Of a stretch of DNA of 5,548 nucleotides, positions 5,476 to 5,548 are shown piece by piece. Position 1 is the stretch's first letter. Each line of letters starts with the position of its first letter. This DNA is from Thiomonas sp. (lineage in GTDB: Bacteria; Pseudomonadota; Gammaproteobacteria; Burkholderiales; Burkholderiaceae_C), in NCBI GenBank assembly GCA_027451915.1, contig DAIDHU010000207.1:1-5548 (forward strand). The letters run 5' to 3'. The position numbers and the translations under genes were made by a program. The notes under the pieces are model-generated. The model was not told the DNA's origin, did not search any database, and saw nothing but the letters and a program-made list of their open reading frames with translations.

Positions 5476-5548
5476 TGCGCTGGCTGGCCTGGCTGATCAC
5501 CCTGGCGCTGGGCGCGGCGCTGCTGGCCATGGCGGCCAGCGGGCGCCC
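5475..5548 (+). CDS. hemY: Probable HemY N-terminus, truncated by the window edge
   Basis: Only the first 24 codons are present. They encode MRWLAWLITLALGAALLAMA followed by a few small or polar residues, a hydrophobic N-terminal membrane segment like that of HemY, an inner-membrane protein with periplasm-side or cytoplasmic TPR-like repeats further along. The ATG overlaps the hemX stop (TGATG) and has a good ribosome-binding site, so this is a real gene start. The name rests mainly on the conserved hemX-hemY order; the visible residues alone could be any membrane anchor. This proteobacterial HemY is unrelated to the Bacillus protoporphyrinogen oxidase of the same name. Confidence 0.75.
   Translation, partial: MRWLAWLITLALGAALLAMAASGR

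Overview
The window is very GC-rich DNA, typical of a betaproteobacterium and most likely of the order Burkholderiales. That placement is inferred from strong G/C preference at third codon positions, the protein sequences, and the gene order ppc (leftward) then hemC-hemD-hemX-hemY (rightward). It holds housekeeping chromosomal genes. I see no mobile element, CRISPR array, tRNA, rRNA or phage gene.

Layout. Positions 1-2274 (minus strand) hold the first 758 codons of phosphoenolpyruvate carboxylase; its C-terminal part lies beyond the left edge. Positions 2275-2439 are the divergent control region shared by ppc and hemC. Positions 2440-3414 (plus) are hemC (porphobilinogen deaminase). After a 16-nt gap, 3431-4267 is hemD (uroporphyrinogen-III synthase). 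A 74-nt gap (4268-4341) precedes hemX (4342-5475), a single-pass membrane protein. The stop of hemX overlaps by one base the start of a partial gene, probably hemY, which runs off the right edge.

How the genes work together. HemC polymerises four porphobilinogens into hydroxymethylbilane, and HemD closes and rearranges this into uroporphyrinogen III, the common precursor of heme, siroheme and cobalamin. HemX and HemY are inner-membrane proteins linked to this pathway mainly by gene neighbourhood. PEP carboxylase replenishes oxaloacetate for the TCA cycle, which supplies the glutamate used by the C5 route to heme. Any regulatory link to hemC is inference from the shared intergenic region.

The most interesting signal is regulatory. 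The tetranucleotide CTAG occurs only three times in the window. All three copies lie in intergenic DNA, in the context CTAGnATC, and each is placed like a -10 promoter element. Two sit as a mirrored 13-mer pair (12 of 13 bases identical) between ppc and hemC. The hemC and hemX copies lie exactly 7 nt before the ATG, the spacing expected for leaderless mRNAs. I found no undescribed protein system here.
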